Positions 45,590-55,757 of a stretch of DNA of 64,000 nucleotides are shown here, in pieces; position 1 is the first letter of the stretch, and each line of letters opens with the position of its first letter. Source of the DNA: Sphingomonas_L flavalba_A (lineage in GTDB: Bacteria > Pseudomonadota > Alphaproteobacteria > Sphingomonadales > Sphingomonadaceae); the NCBI RefSeq assembly GCF_047553045.1, contig NZ_CP180208.1:3152394-3216393 (forward strand). Reading direction: 5' to 3'. The position numbers and the translations under genes are program-made. A model generated the notes under the pieces. The model ran no database searches. It saw nothing but the letters and a program-made list of their open reading frames with translations, and had not been told where the DNA came from.

Positions 45590-47543
45590 CCCACGGCTCC
45601 AGGATCGGCAGAACCGGCGCCAGATGGGAACGATAGCGTTGCCAACGGCCGCGCGCGCGGGTGTAGAGCGGCTCGGTGACCTGGGCATAGCTGGCGGTCC
45701 TGACGTGGCCGCGTTCCAGCGCGGTCCGCTGGTGGTCGAGGGCCGCGTCCTCCCACGCCAGGCCAAGAAAGGCGAGCAGCGGTCGCACCGCCCCTTCCAG
45801 ATCGGTGACCATTTCCTCATAACGCAGGATATGCGTCGGCAGGGGCAGCACCGACCGGCATTGCTGCCAATAGCCAAGCGCCAGATCGTATAGTTCGGCG
45901 GCGTCGCCCAGGTCTAGGAAACTGGCCATCGCCGGGTTGGGGCGGAAATTCTGCATGTAGCAGCTCAGCACTACGTCGCACGGATGTCGCTCGACAAAGA
46001 CGACCCGCGCGTCGGGGAACAGCCGGTGGATCAGCGGTAGATGGAGGATGCTGAACGGCATCTTGTCGACGATAAGCCGGTCGCCGATCCCCGGCATCGC
46101 CGCATCGGCCGCGGCGAAATAGCGGGCGCGCAGGGTGGCGATGGTGGTGGCGTCCATCGTCGCCAATGCCGCCGGATCACCGACCGCCTCGGCCACACGT
46201 GCCAGGAACGGTTCCTCCTCGAACACCACGGTGCGGCTGTGTCCCATCAGGATCGTGTCGGACAGGGTGGTGCCGGACCGTGGAAAGCCGATCAGAAAGG
46301 CGGGGGCCGGCCGCGTCGGTTCGGGCTGGTCGGTCGTCCATCCCGCCAGCCATTCCGGCGTGGTCAGCGCGATCGCGCGGCGGAACCGGTCGCGAAACGC
46401 GGCACCGGCAATCCGGGGTGCCTCGGGCCGCGCCGCCATATGGGCATTCATTTCGGCAAAGGCGGCGAACGCCGTGTCGCTATCGCCCAACCGGTCGCTG
46501 ATCTCGCCGATCAGCTTGGCGCGTCGCCCGGAATCGATCGCCGGGTCGATCCGCTGCGCCGCCGCCAGCGCAGCGGCATCGTCACCCCGCCGGCGCAGCA
46601 TCAGCGCGCGCAGCAGTGCCAGTTCCGCCGTGTCGACGCCGTTGGATTGCGCCTCGTCGATCAGCCGCGCGGCGTCATCCAACCGGTTCTCCGCCTCCAG
46701 CAGGGCGCCCAGTTCCTGATAAGGCTCGGCCGCCTTGGGGTTCATGCCGATGGCGGCGCGCCAGGCGCGCTCCGCGGCCGCGCGGTCGCCGCGCAGTTCC
46801 TCGGTCAGCCCCATCTCGATGCGGAGTGCCGGGTCGGCCGGGGCAAGCGCGATCGCCTGTTCCAGCACGCGCACGGCGTCGCGGTGGCGCTGGACGCGGT
46901 TGAGCGCCCGGCTCAGTTCGAGCAGGGCGGTGCCGTCCCGCGGGGCGATCCGCGCCGCTTCGCCCATCGCCGTCAGGCTTTCGTCATACCGGCCGGCCAT
47001 GGCGAGCGCGGCACCGAGATTGCTCTGGATATTGCCCTGATCCGGTTTCAGGGCGGCGGCGCGGCCGAGCGCAACGATCGCGCCATCCAGATCACCCGCC
47101 GCCCGGCGGACGTTGCCAAGATTGTTCCAGATTTCCCAGTCGTCCGGCGCCTGCGCCAGCACCTGTTCGTAGATCCGGATCGCTTCGGCGGTATCGCCGC
47201 TGCTTTGCGCGATGAAGCCGGACAGGCGGGCGAAGGCCTCCGGCGGCGTGCCGGCGGCGCAAACCGCCCGTGCTTCCGACCAGGCACGAAGCTGGATCAG
47301 CGTCCCGGCCAGCGCGGTCCGCGCCCGCCCGTCAGCCGGGTCGCCGGCCACCGCGCGGCGCAGATAACCGGCGGCGGCGGCATGGCCGCCGGCATGCGCG
47401 CACAGGTCGCCCAGAAAGCGCAGCAGGGTGGTGTTGTCGGGGTGGCCGGCGAGCAGTTGCTCCGCCGCCTTCCGCGCTTCGGCGAGCCGGCCCTGCTGCG
47501 CGAGCGACAAAACCTGGGCAAAACCGGGGGGTGGTGCAGTCAT
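45549..47543 (-). CDS. TPR-repeat sulfotransferase
   Basis: The 664-residue protein has an N-terminal array of about nine TPR-like repeats (residues 5-330) and a C-terminal sulfotransferase domain from about 380. FLIGFPRSGTTLSDT (PRSGTT at 421-426) is the 5'-phosphosulfate loop for PAPS. Later motifs include VFVERHPCDVVLSCYMQNF. The acceptor is unknown and may be a protein or glycan presented by the TPR part. It begins 25 bp after leuA, so it may be read through from the leucine operon. Confidence 0.9.
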   Translation of the reverse strand: MTAPPPGFAQVLSLAQQGRLAEARKAAEQLLAGHPDNTTLLRFLGDLCAHAGGHAAAAGYLRRAVAGDPADGRARTALAGTLIQLRAWSEARAVCAAGTPPEAFARLSGFIAQSSGDTAEAIRIYEQVLAQAPDDWEIWNNLGNVRRAAGDLDGAIVALGRAAALKPDQGNIQSNLGAALAMAGRYDESLTAMGEAARIAPRDGTALLELSRALNRVQRHRDAVRVLEQAIALAPADPALRIEMGLTEELRGDRAAAERAWRAAIGMNPKAAEPYQELGALLEAENRLDDAARLIDEAQSNGVDTAELALLRALMLRRRGDDAAALAAAQRIDPAIDSGRRAKLIGEISDRLGDSDTAFAAFAEMNAHMAARPEAPRIAGAAFRDRFRRAIALTTPEWLAGWTTDQPEPTRPAPAFLIGFPRSGTTLSDTILMGHSRTVVFEEEPFLARVAEAVGDPAALATMDATTIATLRARYFAAADAAMPGIGDRLIVDKMPFSILHLPLIHRLFPDARVVFVERHPCDVVLSCYMQNFRPNPAMASFLDLGDAAELYDLALGYWQQCRSVLPLPTHILRYEEMVTDLEGAVRPLLAFLGLAWEDAALDHQRTALERGHVRTASYAQVTEPLYTRARGRWQRYRSHLAPVLPILEPWVRRLGYDTADPAA

Positions 47544-47568
47544 CGCCCCCGGTCTTGCCGCAATCGGA

Positions 47569-49236
<1,668 letters not shown>

Positions 49237-49257
49237 GATGCGGCTCTCGGAATCAGC

Positions 49258-49277
49258 GGCGGGCTGACATGCCCGCC
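49258..49277 (-). other. GC-rich hairpin in the leuA leader
   Basis: GGCGGGC and GCCCGCC form a seven-base stem with a six-base loop, about 22 bases before the leuA start. No T-run follows, so it may be a weak terminator or a structure limiting ribosome access. It is the likely output element of the leader system. Confidence 0.45.
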
Positions 49278-49295
49278 TGGCTTGAAGATGCTGAA

Positions 49296-49356
49296 CCCTT
49301 AGGCGCGGTGCGCAGCCCGAACCGGGCGCGCGACGGGGAACACGCCTAAGGGCGTG
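49296..49356 (-). promoter_or_regulatory. leuA attenuator: mutually exclusive pairing
   Basis: The RNA reads CACGCCCTTAGGCGTG (49356-49341), which folds on itself (CACGCC with GGCGTG). Its segment CCCTTAGGCG (49352-49343) is perfectly complementary over ten bases to CGCCTAAGGG at 49305-49296. The stop codon of the leader peptide lies inside the first element, so a ribosome stalled on leucine codons would decide which pairing forms. This is the design of translation-controlled attenuation. Confidence 0.6.
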
Positions 49357-49393
49357 TAAGTCGAAGCAGGAGAAGACCGCCGAGCGACTGCAT
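49346..49393 (-). CDS. leuA leader peptide
   Basis: A 15-codon ORF on the minus strand reads MQSLGGLLLLRLTRP, with six leucine codons, four of them consecutive. This composition is what a leucine attenuator leader needs. The ribosome site is not obvious. The stop codon lies in the hairpin that can pair with downstream leader sequence. The peptide product itself needs no function. Confidence 0.65.
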   Translation of the reverse strand: MQSLGGLLLLRLTRP

Positions 49394-49459
49394 GGCCGCG
49401 CGATAGCCCGGCTGCCGCGGCAAAGTCCATCCTTTTCTTGGGACGGGGCGGGGCGGCCG

Positions 49460-50071
49460 CTACGCTTTCTCGAACGCGACGGTAATCGCCAGCGGCACCT
49501 CGTCCGACACCGCCGGTACGCCGAAGCGGATGCCGAAATCGCTGCGCCTGATCGTCGTCGTTGCCTCGAACCCTACGGTCTGTGCCTTCGACATCGGGTT
49601 TGCGCCGGCGCCGACGAAGCGCGCGTCAAGCGTGACCGGCCGGGTCACGCCGCGCAGGGTCAACACCCCGGTGATTTTTGCGCGGGTGCCATCCACCATC
49701 ACCCCGGTCGACCGGAAGGTCGCGGTCGGGAAGGTGGCGGCGTCGAAGAAGTCGGGCGACAGCAAATGCTTGTCGAGGGCGGTGCTGGTTGTCACCACCC
49801 GCTTGACCGGGATGGTGATCGACACCGCCGCGTCGGCCAGCCGTGCCGGGTCGATGGTCAGCGTGCCGGTCGCGCCGCCGATCAGGCCGTGAAAGGCGTT
49901 GAAGCCTAGGTGGTTGACCGACCATGCGACCTGGGTGTGGGCGCTGTCCGCCTGATAGGTGCCGGCGGCAACCCGGCTGGGGTCGGCGATGCCGGAAACC
50001 GGCATGGGTGCCTGTGCGGTCGCGGTGACGGTGGCCAGCAGCAGAGGCAGGGCGAAGGGGGCAAGGCGCAT
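49460..50071 (-). CDS. YceI-family periplasmic protein
   Basis: The 203-residue protein has a signal peptide (MRLAPFALPLLLATVTATAQA) and a YceI lipocalin-like barrel: GTYQADSAHTQVAWSVNHLGFNAFHG, KHLLSPDFFDAATFPTATFRST, LTLRGVTRPVTLDARF and DFGIRFGVPAVSDEVPLAI. YceI proteins bind isoprenoid quinone-like molecules. The cargo here is unknown. It lies in the 120-bp-spaced stretch between ilvC and leuA, and may be expressed with ilvC or independently. Confidence 0.9.
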   Translation of the reverse strand: MRLAPFALPLLLATVTATAQAPMPVSGIADPSRVAAGTYQADSAHTQVAWSVNHLGFNAFHGLIGGATGTLTIDPARLADAAVSITIPVKRVVTTSTALDKHLLSPDFFDAATFPTATFRSTGVMVDGTRAKITGVLTLRGVTRPVTLDARFVGAGANPMSKAQTVGFEATTTIRRSDFGIRFGVPAVSDEVPLAITVAFEKA

Positions 50072-50191
50072 CGTCGGGTTACTCCACAGGGCAGGCCGGA
50101 ATCGAAACGGGAACCGGCGCCGCCGGTTCCCGTGTCACCCCGTAACGGTGGCCGGCCGTTTGGGGAACGGCCGGCGCATCACTTCGCCGCG

Positions 50192-51211
50192 TCAGTTGCG
50201 GCTCTTGTCGACCAGCTTGTTGGCGCCGATCCACGGCATCATCGCGCGCAGCTCGGCGCCGGTCTTCTCGATCGGGTGAGCGGCGGCGGCCTTGCGCGCC
50301 GCCTTCAGTTCCGGCTGGCCGGCGCGGTTGTCGAGGACGAAATTCTTGACGAAGCGGCCACCCTGAATGTCGGCCAGTACCCGCTTCATCTCCTTCTTGG
50401 TTTCCTCGGTGATGATCCGCGGACCGGTGGTGATGTCGCCATATTCGGCGGTGTTGCTGATCGAATAGCGCATGTTGGCAATGCCGCCCTCATACATCAG
50501 GTCGACGATCAGCTTCACTTCGTGCAGGCACTCGAAATAGGCCATTTCCGGGGCATAGCCGGCTTCGGTCAGGGTCTCGAACCCGGCCTGGATCAGGTGG
50601 GTCAGGCCGCCGCACAGCACCGCCTGCTCGCCGAACAGATCGGTTTCGCATTCCTCGCGGAAATTGGTCTCGATGATGCCGGAGCGGCCGCCGCCGATCG
50701 CGGAAGCGTAGGACAGCGCCAGATCATGGGCGTTGCCGCTCGAATCCTGGGCGACGGCGATCAGGCAGGGCACGCCGCCGCCACGCACATATTCGGACCG
50801 GACGGTGTGGCCGGGGCCCTTCGGCGCGATCATGATCACGTCCAGATCGGCGCGCGGCTCGATCAGCGAGAAATGCACGTTCAGGCCGTGGGCGAAGGCA
50901 AGCACCGCGCCCTGCTTCAGGTTCGGCGCCAGGTCTTCGGCATAGATCGCGGCCTGGTGCTCGTCGGGTGCCAGGATCATGACGATATCGGCCCATTTCG
51001 CCGCCTCGGCGTTGGTCATCACCTTGAAGCCGGCACCTTCGGCCTTCTTCGCGGTGGCGGAACCGGCGCGCAGCGCGATCGCCACTTCGGCGACACCGGA
51101 ATCGCGCAGGTTCTGCGCATGGGCATGGCCCTGGCTGCCATAACCGAGGATGGCGATTTTCTTGCCCTTGACCAGGCCGAGATCGGCGTCGCGATCGTAA
51201 TAGACACGCAT
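50192..51211 (-). CDS. ilvC: Ketol-acid reductoisomerase (NADP+)
   Basis: The 339-residue class I enzyme starts with VYYDRDADLGLVKGKKIAILG, then the Rossmann GYGSQGHAHAQNL. It carries LAFAHGLNVHF, GPGHTVRSEY, GETDLFGEQAVLCG-type motif (ECETDLFGEQ) and ESLHEVKL-type motif (FECLHEVKLIVDL). It converts acetolactate to dihydroxy-isovalerate in valine, leucine and isoleucine synthesis. Start ATG 51211 is preceded by AAGGG. It follows ilvN by 59 bp. Confidence 0.97.
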   Translation of the reverse strand: MRVYYDRDADLGLVKGKKIAILGYGSQGHAHAQNLRDSGVAEVAIALRAGSATAKKAEGAGFKVMTNAEAAKWADIVMILAPDEHQAAIYAEDLAPNLKQGAVLAFAHGLNVHFSLIEPRADLDVIMIAPKGPGHTVRSEYVRGGGVPCLIAVAQDSSGNAHDLALSYASAIGGGRSGIIETNFREECETDLFGEQAVLCGGLTHLIQAGFETLTEAGYAPEMAYFECLHEVKLIVDLMYEGGIANMRYSISNTAEYGDITTGPRIITEETKKEMKRVLADIQGGRFVKNFVLDNRAGQPELKAARKAAAAHPIEKTGAELRAMMPWIGANKLVDKSRN

Positions 51212-51270
51212 GATGAAACCCTTTTTCGATGGAGAGTTGGACAGGTTATTGGCCCGACAAGCGGGCGGAT

Positions 51271-51789
51271 TCAGGCCGGGTCGCGCCCCCGGGTGATGGC
51301 GACGATGCCGGTGCGGGCGACTTCGACCAGCCCGACTTCGCGCATCAGCCCGACGAAGGTGTCGATCTTTTCGCTGCCGCCGGTCACCTCGAACACGAAG
51401 CTGCCGGTTGTCGCGTCGACGACGCGGGCGCGGTAGACGTCGGCCAGCCGCAGCGCCTCGATCCGGTGCTCACCGGCGCCGGCGACCTTGACCAGCGCCA
51501 GCTCGCGCTCGACGTGGGGGCCGTGGGCGGTCAGGTCCAGCACCTTGTGCACCGGCACCAGCCGGTCGAGCTGGGCGATGATCTGTTCCAGCACATGCGC
51601 CGACCCGCTGGTGACGATGGTGATGCGGCTGACGCTTTCGTCCTCGGTCACGTCGGCGACGGTCAGGCTTTCGATATTATAGCCGCGCGCGGTGAACATG
51701 CCGGCGATGCGGGCCAATATGCCCGCCTCGTTGTCGACGGTGACGGACAGGGTGTGGCGCTCGACCACCTCGGTGCGGATGTGCATCAT
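51271..51789 (-). CDS. ilvN: Acetolactate synthase small (regulatory) subunit
   Basis: The 172-residue protein has an ACT domain (HTLSVTVDNEAGILARIAGMFTARGYNIESLTVA) and the ALS_ss C-terminal domain ending TGIVAITRGRDPA. It binds valine for feedback inhibition and activates IlvB. Its ATG (51789, with a second Met following) overlaps the stop of the small unknown gene upstream. Confidence 0.96.
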   Translation of the reverse strand: MMHIRTEVVERHTLSVTVDNEAGILARIAGMFTARGYNIESLTVADVTEDESVSRITIVTSGSAHVLEQIIAQLDRLVPVHKVLDLTAHGPHVERELALVKVAGAGEHRIEALRLADVYRARVVDATTGSFVFEVTGGSEKIDTFVGLMREVGLVEVARTGIVAITRGRDPA

Positions 51790-52100
51790 GCCTGCTCCCG
51801 CTGGGCGGCGAGGGTGCCGATCATATCGAAATGCCATTCGGTGCCGCGCCAGCGGCGGATGTTGACGGCCAGGCCAAGAATCCGTTCCGCCAGCCCCGCC
51901 AGTTGATCGCCAACATAGCGCGGCGACACCAGCAGCCGGTCGAAACTCTCATCACCGATTGTCCAGCTTCGTTCGAAATTCACAATCCATTCGCCTTCGT
52001 CTTCCGGCGTCGTCGTCCAGCCGATCAGGTCGCTGGTACCGTTCGCCGCCTCGAAATGCAGCGGCTCTGCGATGTGAATGCGCAGAGCCCGCCGCTGCAT
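51786..52100 (-). CDS. Unknown small protein wedged between ilvB and ilvN
   Basis: The 104-residue protein (MQRRALRIHIAEPLHFEAAN...) overlaps the ilvB stop by four bases and the ilvN start by four bases, so it must be translated with both. It is hydrophilic with several Trp and charged residues (GWTTTPEDEGEWIVNFERSW; RRWRGTEWHFDMIG), with no signal peptide, membrane segment or known motif. I do not recognise the family. Its placement suggests a role related to acetolactate synthase assembly or regulation, which is inference. Confidence 0.75.
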   Translation of the reverse strand: MQRRALRIHIAEPLHFEAANGTSDLIGWTTTPEDEGEWIVNFERSWTIGDESFDRLLVSPRYVGDQLAGLAERILGLAVNIRRWRGTEWHFDMIGTLAAQREQA

Positions 52101-53848
52101 CACACCAGTGCTTTCGCCTCGTCGCCCATCTCGCCGGACACTTCCGTCTGGTCGAGGAGCATCTCGGTATGGGCTGCCCCCGACGGGATCATCGGGAAGC
52201 AATTGGCCAGCTTGGCGACCCGGCAGTCGACCAGCACCGGCCCGTCGGTTTTCAGCATGCGCGCAATGCCGTCCTCAAGTTCCGCCGGGTTTTCGATGCG
52301 CAGGCCGGTCCAGCCATAGGCCTCGGCCAGTTTGACGAAATCGGGAAGCGCGTCGCTGTAGCTTTCCGAATAGCGGCCGCCATAGGTCAGGTCCTGCCAC
52401 TGGCGGACCATGCCCATATATTCGTTGTTGAGGATGAACAGCTTGACCGGCAACCGGTACTGCGTCGCCGTGCCCAGCTCCTGAATATTCATCTGAATGG
52501 ACGCCTCGCCGGCGATGTCGATGACCAGCGCGCCCGGGTTGCCGATTTGCGCGCCGATCGCGGCAGGCAGGCCGTAGCCCATCGTGCCAAGACCGCCGGA
52601 GGTCAGCCATTTGTTCGGCGCGTCGAAACCAAAATGCTGGGCCGCCCACATCTGATGCTGGCCAACCTCGGTGGTGATGATCGGGTTCAGCGCATGGGTC
52701 GCCTGCCACAGCGCGCGGATCGCCTGCTGCGGCATGATTTCCTGTTTGGAAGCACGGAAGGCCAGGCTCTTCTTCGCCCGCCAGCCGTCGATCCGCTTCC
52801 ACCATGCGGCCAGGTCCGGCTTCGGGTGCTGGCGCGCCTTCCAGACGCGGACCATGTCCTCCAGCACCAGCCCGACGTCGCCGACCACCGCCAGGTCGAC
52901 GCGGACGTTCTTGTTGATCGACGACCGGTCGATATCGACGTGGATCTTGCGGCTGCCGGGGCTGAACGCATCCAGCCGCCCGGTCACCCGATCGTCGAAC
53001 CGCGCGCCCAGGCACAGCATCAGGTCGCAACCATGCATCGCCATGTTCGCTTCGTAGGTGCCGTGCATGCCCAGCATGCCCAGCCACTGCGGCGACGACG
53101 CCGGGAAGGCGCCGAGGCCCATCAGCGTCGAGGTGACCGGCGCGCCGCTGATCCGCGCCAGCTCGCGCAGCAGCTGGCTGGCGCCCGGCCCGGCGTTGAT
53201 GATGCCGCCGCCAGTGTAGAGGATCGGCCGCTCCGCCGCCGCCAGCATGTCGACGATCGCCTCGATCTCCGCCGCGTCGGCTTTCACGCGGGGGCGGTAG
53301 GTCTTGTGCTCGATCACGCCGGGCTTGCGGTAGGGCGCGCTTGCCACCTGCACATCCTTCGGGATGTCGACGACGACCGGGCCGGGGCGCCCGGCGGTGG
53401 CGATATAGAACGCTTCGTGGATCACATCGCCCAGCTTCGCGGGGTCGCGAACCAGGTAATTATGCTTGGTCACGTGCCGGGTGATGCCGACGGTGTCGGC
53501 TTCCTGGAACGCATCGGTGCCGATCAGCGTCGTCGGCACCTGCCCGGTCAGCACGACGATCGGGATCGAATCCATCAGCGCGTCGGTAATGCCGGTGACG
53601 GCGTTGGTCGCGCCGGGGCCGGAGGTGACGAGGACGACGCCGGGCTTGCCGGTCGCGCGGGCATAACCCTCCGCGGCATGGGTCGCCGCCTGTTCGTGGC
53701 GGACGAGGATGTGGCGAATCCGCTTCTGGCGGAACAGCGCGTCATAAATCGGAAGCACCGCGCCGCCCGGATAGCCGAAGATCACTTCGACACCCAGATC
53801 GGTCAGGGCTTCAACCAATATGTCCGCACCGCTGCGCTCGCGTGTCAT
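52100..53848 (-). CDS. ilvB: Acetolactate synthase large (catalytic) subunit
   Basis: From ATG 53848 the 582-residue protein has the thiamine-enzyme layout: VEVIFGYPGGAVLPIYDAL, RHEQAATHAAEGYARATGKPG with the catalytic Glu, GARFDDRVTGRLDAF, and the TPP-Mg segment GEASIQMNIQELG. It makes acetolactate from pyruvate. The start was chosen because GGGAA is optimally spaced. ATG 53854 is two codons upstream, and further upstream residues in this frame are not conserved. It heads the ilvB-orf-ilvN-ilvC run. Confidence 0.95.
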   Translation of the reverse strand: MTRERSGADILVEALTDLGVEVIFGYPGGAVLPIYDALFRQKRIRHILVRHEQAATHAAEGYARATGKPGVVLVTSGPGATNAVTGITDALMDSIPIVVLTGQVPTTLIGTDAFQEADTVGITRHVTKHNYLVRDPAKLGDVIHEAFYIATAGRPGPVVVDIPKDVQVASAPYRKPGVIEHKTYRPRVKADAAEIEAIVDMLAAAERPILYTGGGIINAGPGASQLLRELARISGAPVTSTLMGLGAFPASSPQWLGMLGMHGTYEANMAMHGCDLMLCLGARFDDRVTGRLDAFSPGSRKIHVDIDRSSINKNVRVDLAVVGDVGLVLEDMVRVWKARQHPKPDLAAWWKRIDGWRAKKSLAFRASKQEIMPQQAIRALWQATHALNPIITTEVGQHQMWAAQHFGFDAPNKWLTSGGLGTMGYGLPAAIGAQIGNPGALVIDIAGEASIQMNIQELGTATQYRLPVKLFILNNEYMGMVRQWQDLTYGGRYSESYSDALPDFVKLAEAYGWTGLRIENPAELEDGIARMLKTDGPVLVDCRVAKLANCFPMIPSGAAHTEMLLDQTEVSGEMGDEAKALV

Positions 53849-53912
53849 CACCATTTCCCAAGAATCGCTGGGTTCAGCTTCTCGCGTCGCCGGCCGGCAA
53901 ACGCAAGCGCGC

Positions 53913-53941
53913 GCCCTATTGGTAATAATATGGCATGTCAA
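53913..53941 (-). promoter_or_regulatory. Candidate promoter of the ilvB operon
   Basis: On the minus strand a perfect TTGACA (53941-53936) is followed after 17 bases by TAGGGC (53918-53913), a weak -10. The interval is locally A+T rich, unlike its surroundings. It overlaps the end of miaA. No branched-chain leader peptide is apparent between it and ilvB. Confidence 0.4.
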
Positions 53942-53944
53942 CCG

Positions 53945-54877
53945 TTATGACGGTAATATTCTTTCAATTTCACCGATAAGGTCGGAATCCCCTTGCGTCA
54001 CCCGCCGCCACTCGGCCGGCGGCTGGTGGTGGAACCAGGTATATTGGCGCTTGGCATAGCGCCGGGTCGCGGCCTGGGCGGCGGCGATCGCGCCTGCTCG
54101 GTCGCTCTCGCCGTCCAGCCAGCCGCCGATCTCGCGCACCCCGATCGCTCGCATCACCGGCAGCGCCGGGTCCAGCCCGCGCGCGCGCAGCCGTTCAACC
54201 TCCTCCACCGCGCCGCCCGCCATCATCGCCTCGAACCGCGCGTCGCAGCGGGCGAACAGCCAGGGGCGCGGCGGCAGCAGCACCGTCGCCGCCAGCCGGA
54301 TCGCGTGGCCGATGCCGCCGACCCGTTCGCCCTGCCACTCGGCCAGCGTCCGCCCGGTCGATCGCACCACCTCCAGCGCGCGGGCGACGCGGCTGGTGTC
54401 GGCCGGGGCCAGCCGCGCCGCCGCCGCAGGGTCCTCGGCCGCCAGCGCGCGGTGCGCCTCGGCAACCGGCAGCGCCCGCACCGCGCGGCGCACCGCCGGG
54501 TCGATCTCCGGCACCGGCGCGATGCCATCGATCAGCGTGTGCAGGTACAGCCCGGTGCCGCCGACCAGGATCGGCACCCGCCCCGCATCCCATGCTTCGG
54601 TGATCGCCGCCCGCGCCTCCGCCGCCCAGCGCGCGGCCGAACAGGCCTCGGCCCCGTCGACATGGCCGAACAGCCGGTGCGGTGCCCGCGCCGTCTCGGC
54701 GGCGTCGGGCCGCGCCGACAGCACCGCCAGGTCGGCATAGACCTGTGCCGAATCGGCGTTGACGATCACCGCCGGCAACCGCTCGGCCAGCGCCAGCGCA
54801 AGTGCCGACTTGCCGCTGGCCGTCGGCCCCGCGATAAGCGCCACCGTCCGACGCTCTGGGGGAATATCCGTGTTCAT
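53945..54877 (-). CDS. miaA: tRNA dimethylallyltransferase
   Basis: The 310-residue enzyme has P-loop GPTASGKS (17-24), NADSAQVYADLAVLSARPD, LVGGTGLYLHTLIDGIAPVP and the C-terminal RRYAKRQYTWFHHQPPAEW. It prenylates A37 of tRNAs reading UNN codons. From ATG 54877 its start overlaps the serB start on the other strand by eight bases. An alternative GTG at 54844 (VALIAGPTASGKS) would avoid that overlap. Neither has a strong ribosome site. Confidence 0.94.
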   Translation of the reverse strand: MNTDIPPERRTVALIAGPTASGKSALALALAERLPAVIVNADSAQVYADLAVLSARPDAAETARAPHRLFGHVDGAEACSAARWAAEARAAITEAWDAGRVPILVGGTGLYLHTLIDGIAPVPEIDPAVRRAVRALPVAEAHRALAAEDPAAAARLAPADTSRVARALEVVRSTGRTLAEWQGERVGGIGHAIRLAATVLLPPRPWLFARCDARFEAMMAGGAVEEVERLRARGLDPALPVMRAIGVREIGGWLDGESDRAGAIAAAQAATRRYAKRQYTWFHHQPPAEWRRVTQGDSDLIGEIERILPS

Positions 54878-55757
54878 CGCCACGCTGATAGCATCGCAGT
54901 CCCTCGCGCGCGGCGATATTTCGGCGGCGGCCGATCGCCTCGCCGCCGCCGGCGCGGCGCCGGTGGAGGCGGTGGAGACCGATCCGGGCGTCGCCGCTGA
55001 CTTGCGTTTCGGCGGCGATTCGGTCGCCGCCCGCGCCGCGCTGGAAGGGACGTTCCCCGGTGTCGACGTCATCGTCCAGCCGGCGCAGGGGCGAGAGAAG
55101 CGGCTGCTGATCGCCGACATGGATTCGACGATGATCACCGTCGAATGCATCGACGAGCTCGCCGACTATATGGGCCTCCGCGCCGAAATCTCCGCCGTCA
55201 CGGAACGGGCGATGCGCGGAGAGCTGGATTTCGAATCGGCGCTCGACGCCCGCGTCGCCCTGCTCGCCGGGCTGGACGAAGCGGTGCTCGCCCGCTGCCA
55301 TGACGAACGGGTTCACATCATGCCCGGCGCCCGCGCGCTGGTCCGCACCATGCGGGCGCGCGGCGCCACCGCGCTGCTCGTCTCCGGCGGCTTCACCCAT
55401 TTCGCCGACCGGGTGGCGGCGGCGATCGGCTTCGATCGCGCGCTGTCCAACCGGCTGGCGCTGGACGGCGGCGTGCTTGCCGGCACCGTCCACCGCCCTA
55501 TCGTCGACGCGGAGACCAAGCGGCGGACCCTGCTCGCCGCGCTCGCCGAGTTCGGTATCGAGCGTACCGCCAGCCTCGCGGTCGGCGACGGCGCCAACGA
55601 CATCCCGATGATCCGCGAAGCCGGCCTCGGTGTCGCCTATCATGCCAAGCCGGCAACCGCCGCCGCCGCCGCCGCGCGCATCGCCCATGGCGACCTGACC
55701 GTCCTGCTCCATGCCCAGGGCATCCGCCGGGCCGACTGGGAAGCCGACGCCGATTAA
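54870..55757 (+). CDS. serB: Phosphoserine phosphatase
   Basis: The 295-residue HAD enzyme starts at GTG 54870 behind GGGGGAA. The catalytic motif is ADMDSTMITVECIDELA, with nucleophile Asp83 and acid-base Asp85. LLVSGGFTHFADRVA, KRRTL and VGDGANDIPMIREAGLGVAYHAKP supply motifs II-IV. The short N-terminal domain replaces the ACT domain of larger SerBs. It completes serine synthesis. Confidence 0.95.
   Translation: MFIATLIASQSLARGDISAAADRLAAAGAAPVEAVETDPGVAADLRFGGDSVAARAALEGTFPGVDVIVQPAQGREKRLLIADMDSTMITVECIDELADYMGLRAEISAVTERAMRGELDFESALDARVALLAGLDEAVLARCHDERVHIMPGARALVRTMRARGATALLVSGGFTHFADRVAAAIGFDRALSNRLALDGGVLAGTVHRPIVDAETKRRTLLAALAEFGIERTASLAVGDGANDIPMIREAGLGVAYHAKPATAAAAAARIAHGDLTVLLHAQGIRRADWEADAD

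Noticed and set aside
53920..53935. Leader peptide MPYYYQ upstream of ilvB
   Set aside because: The six-codon ORF lacks Ile, Val or Leu codons and lies within the spacer of the presumed promoter, so it would not be transcribed.
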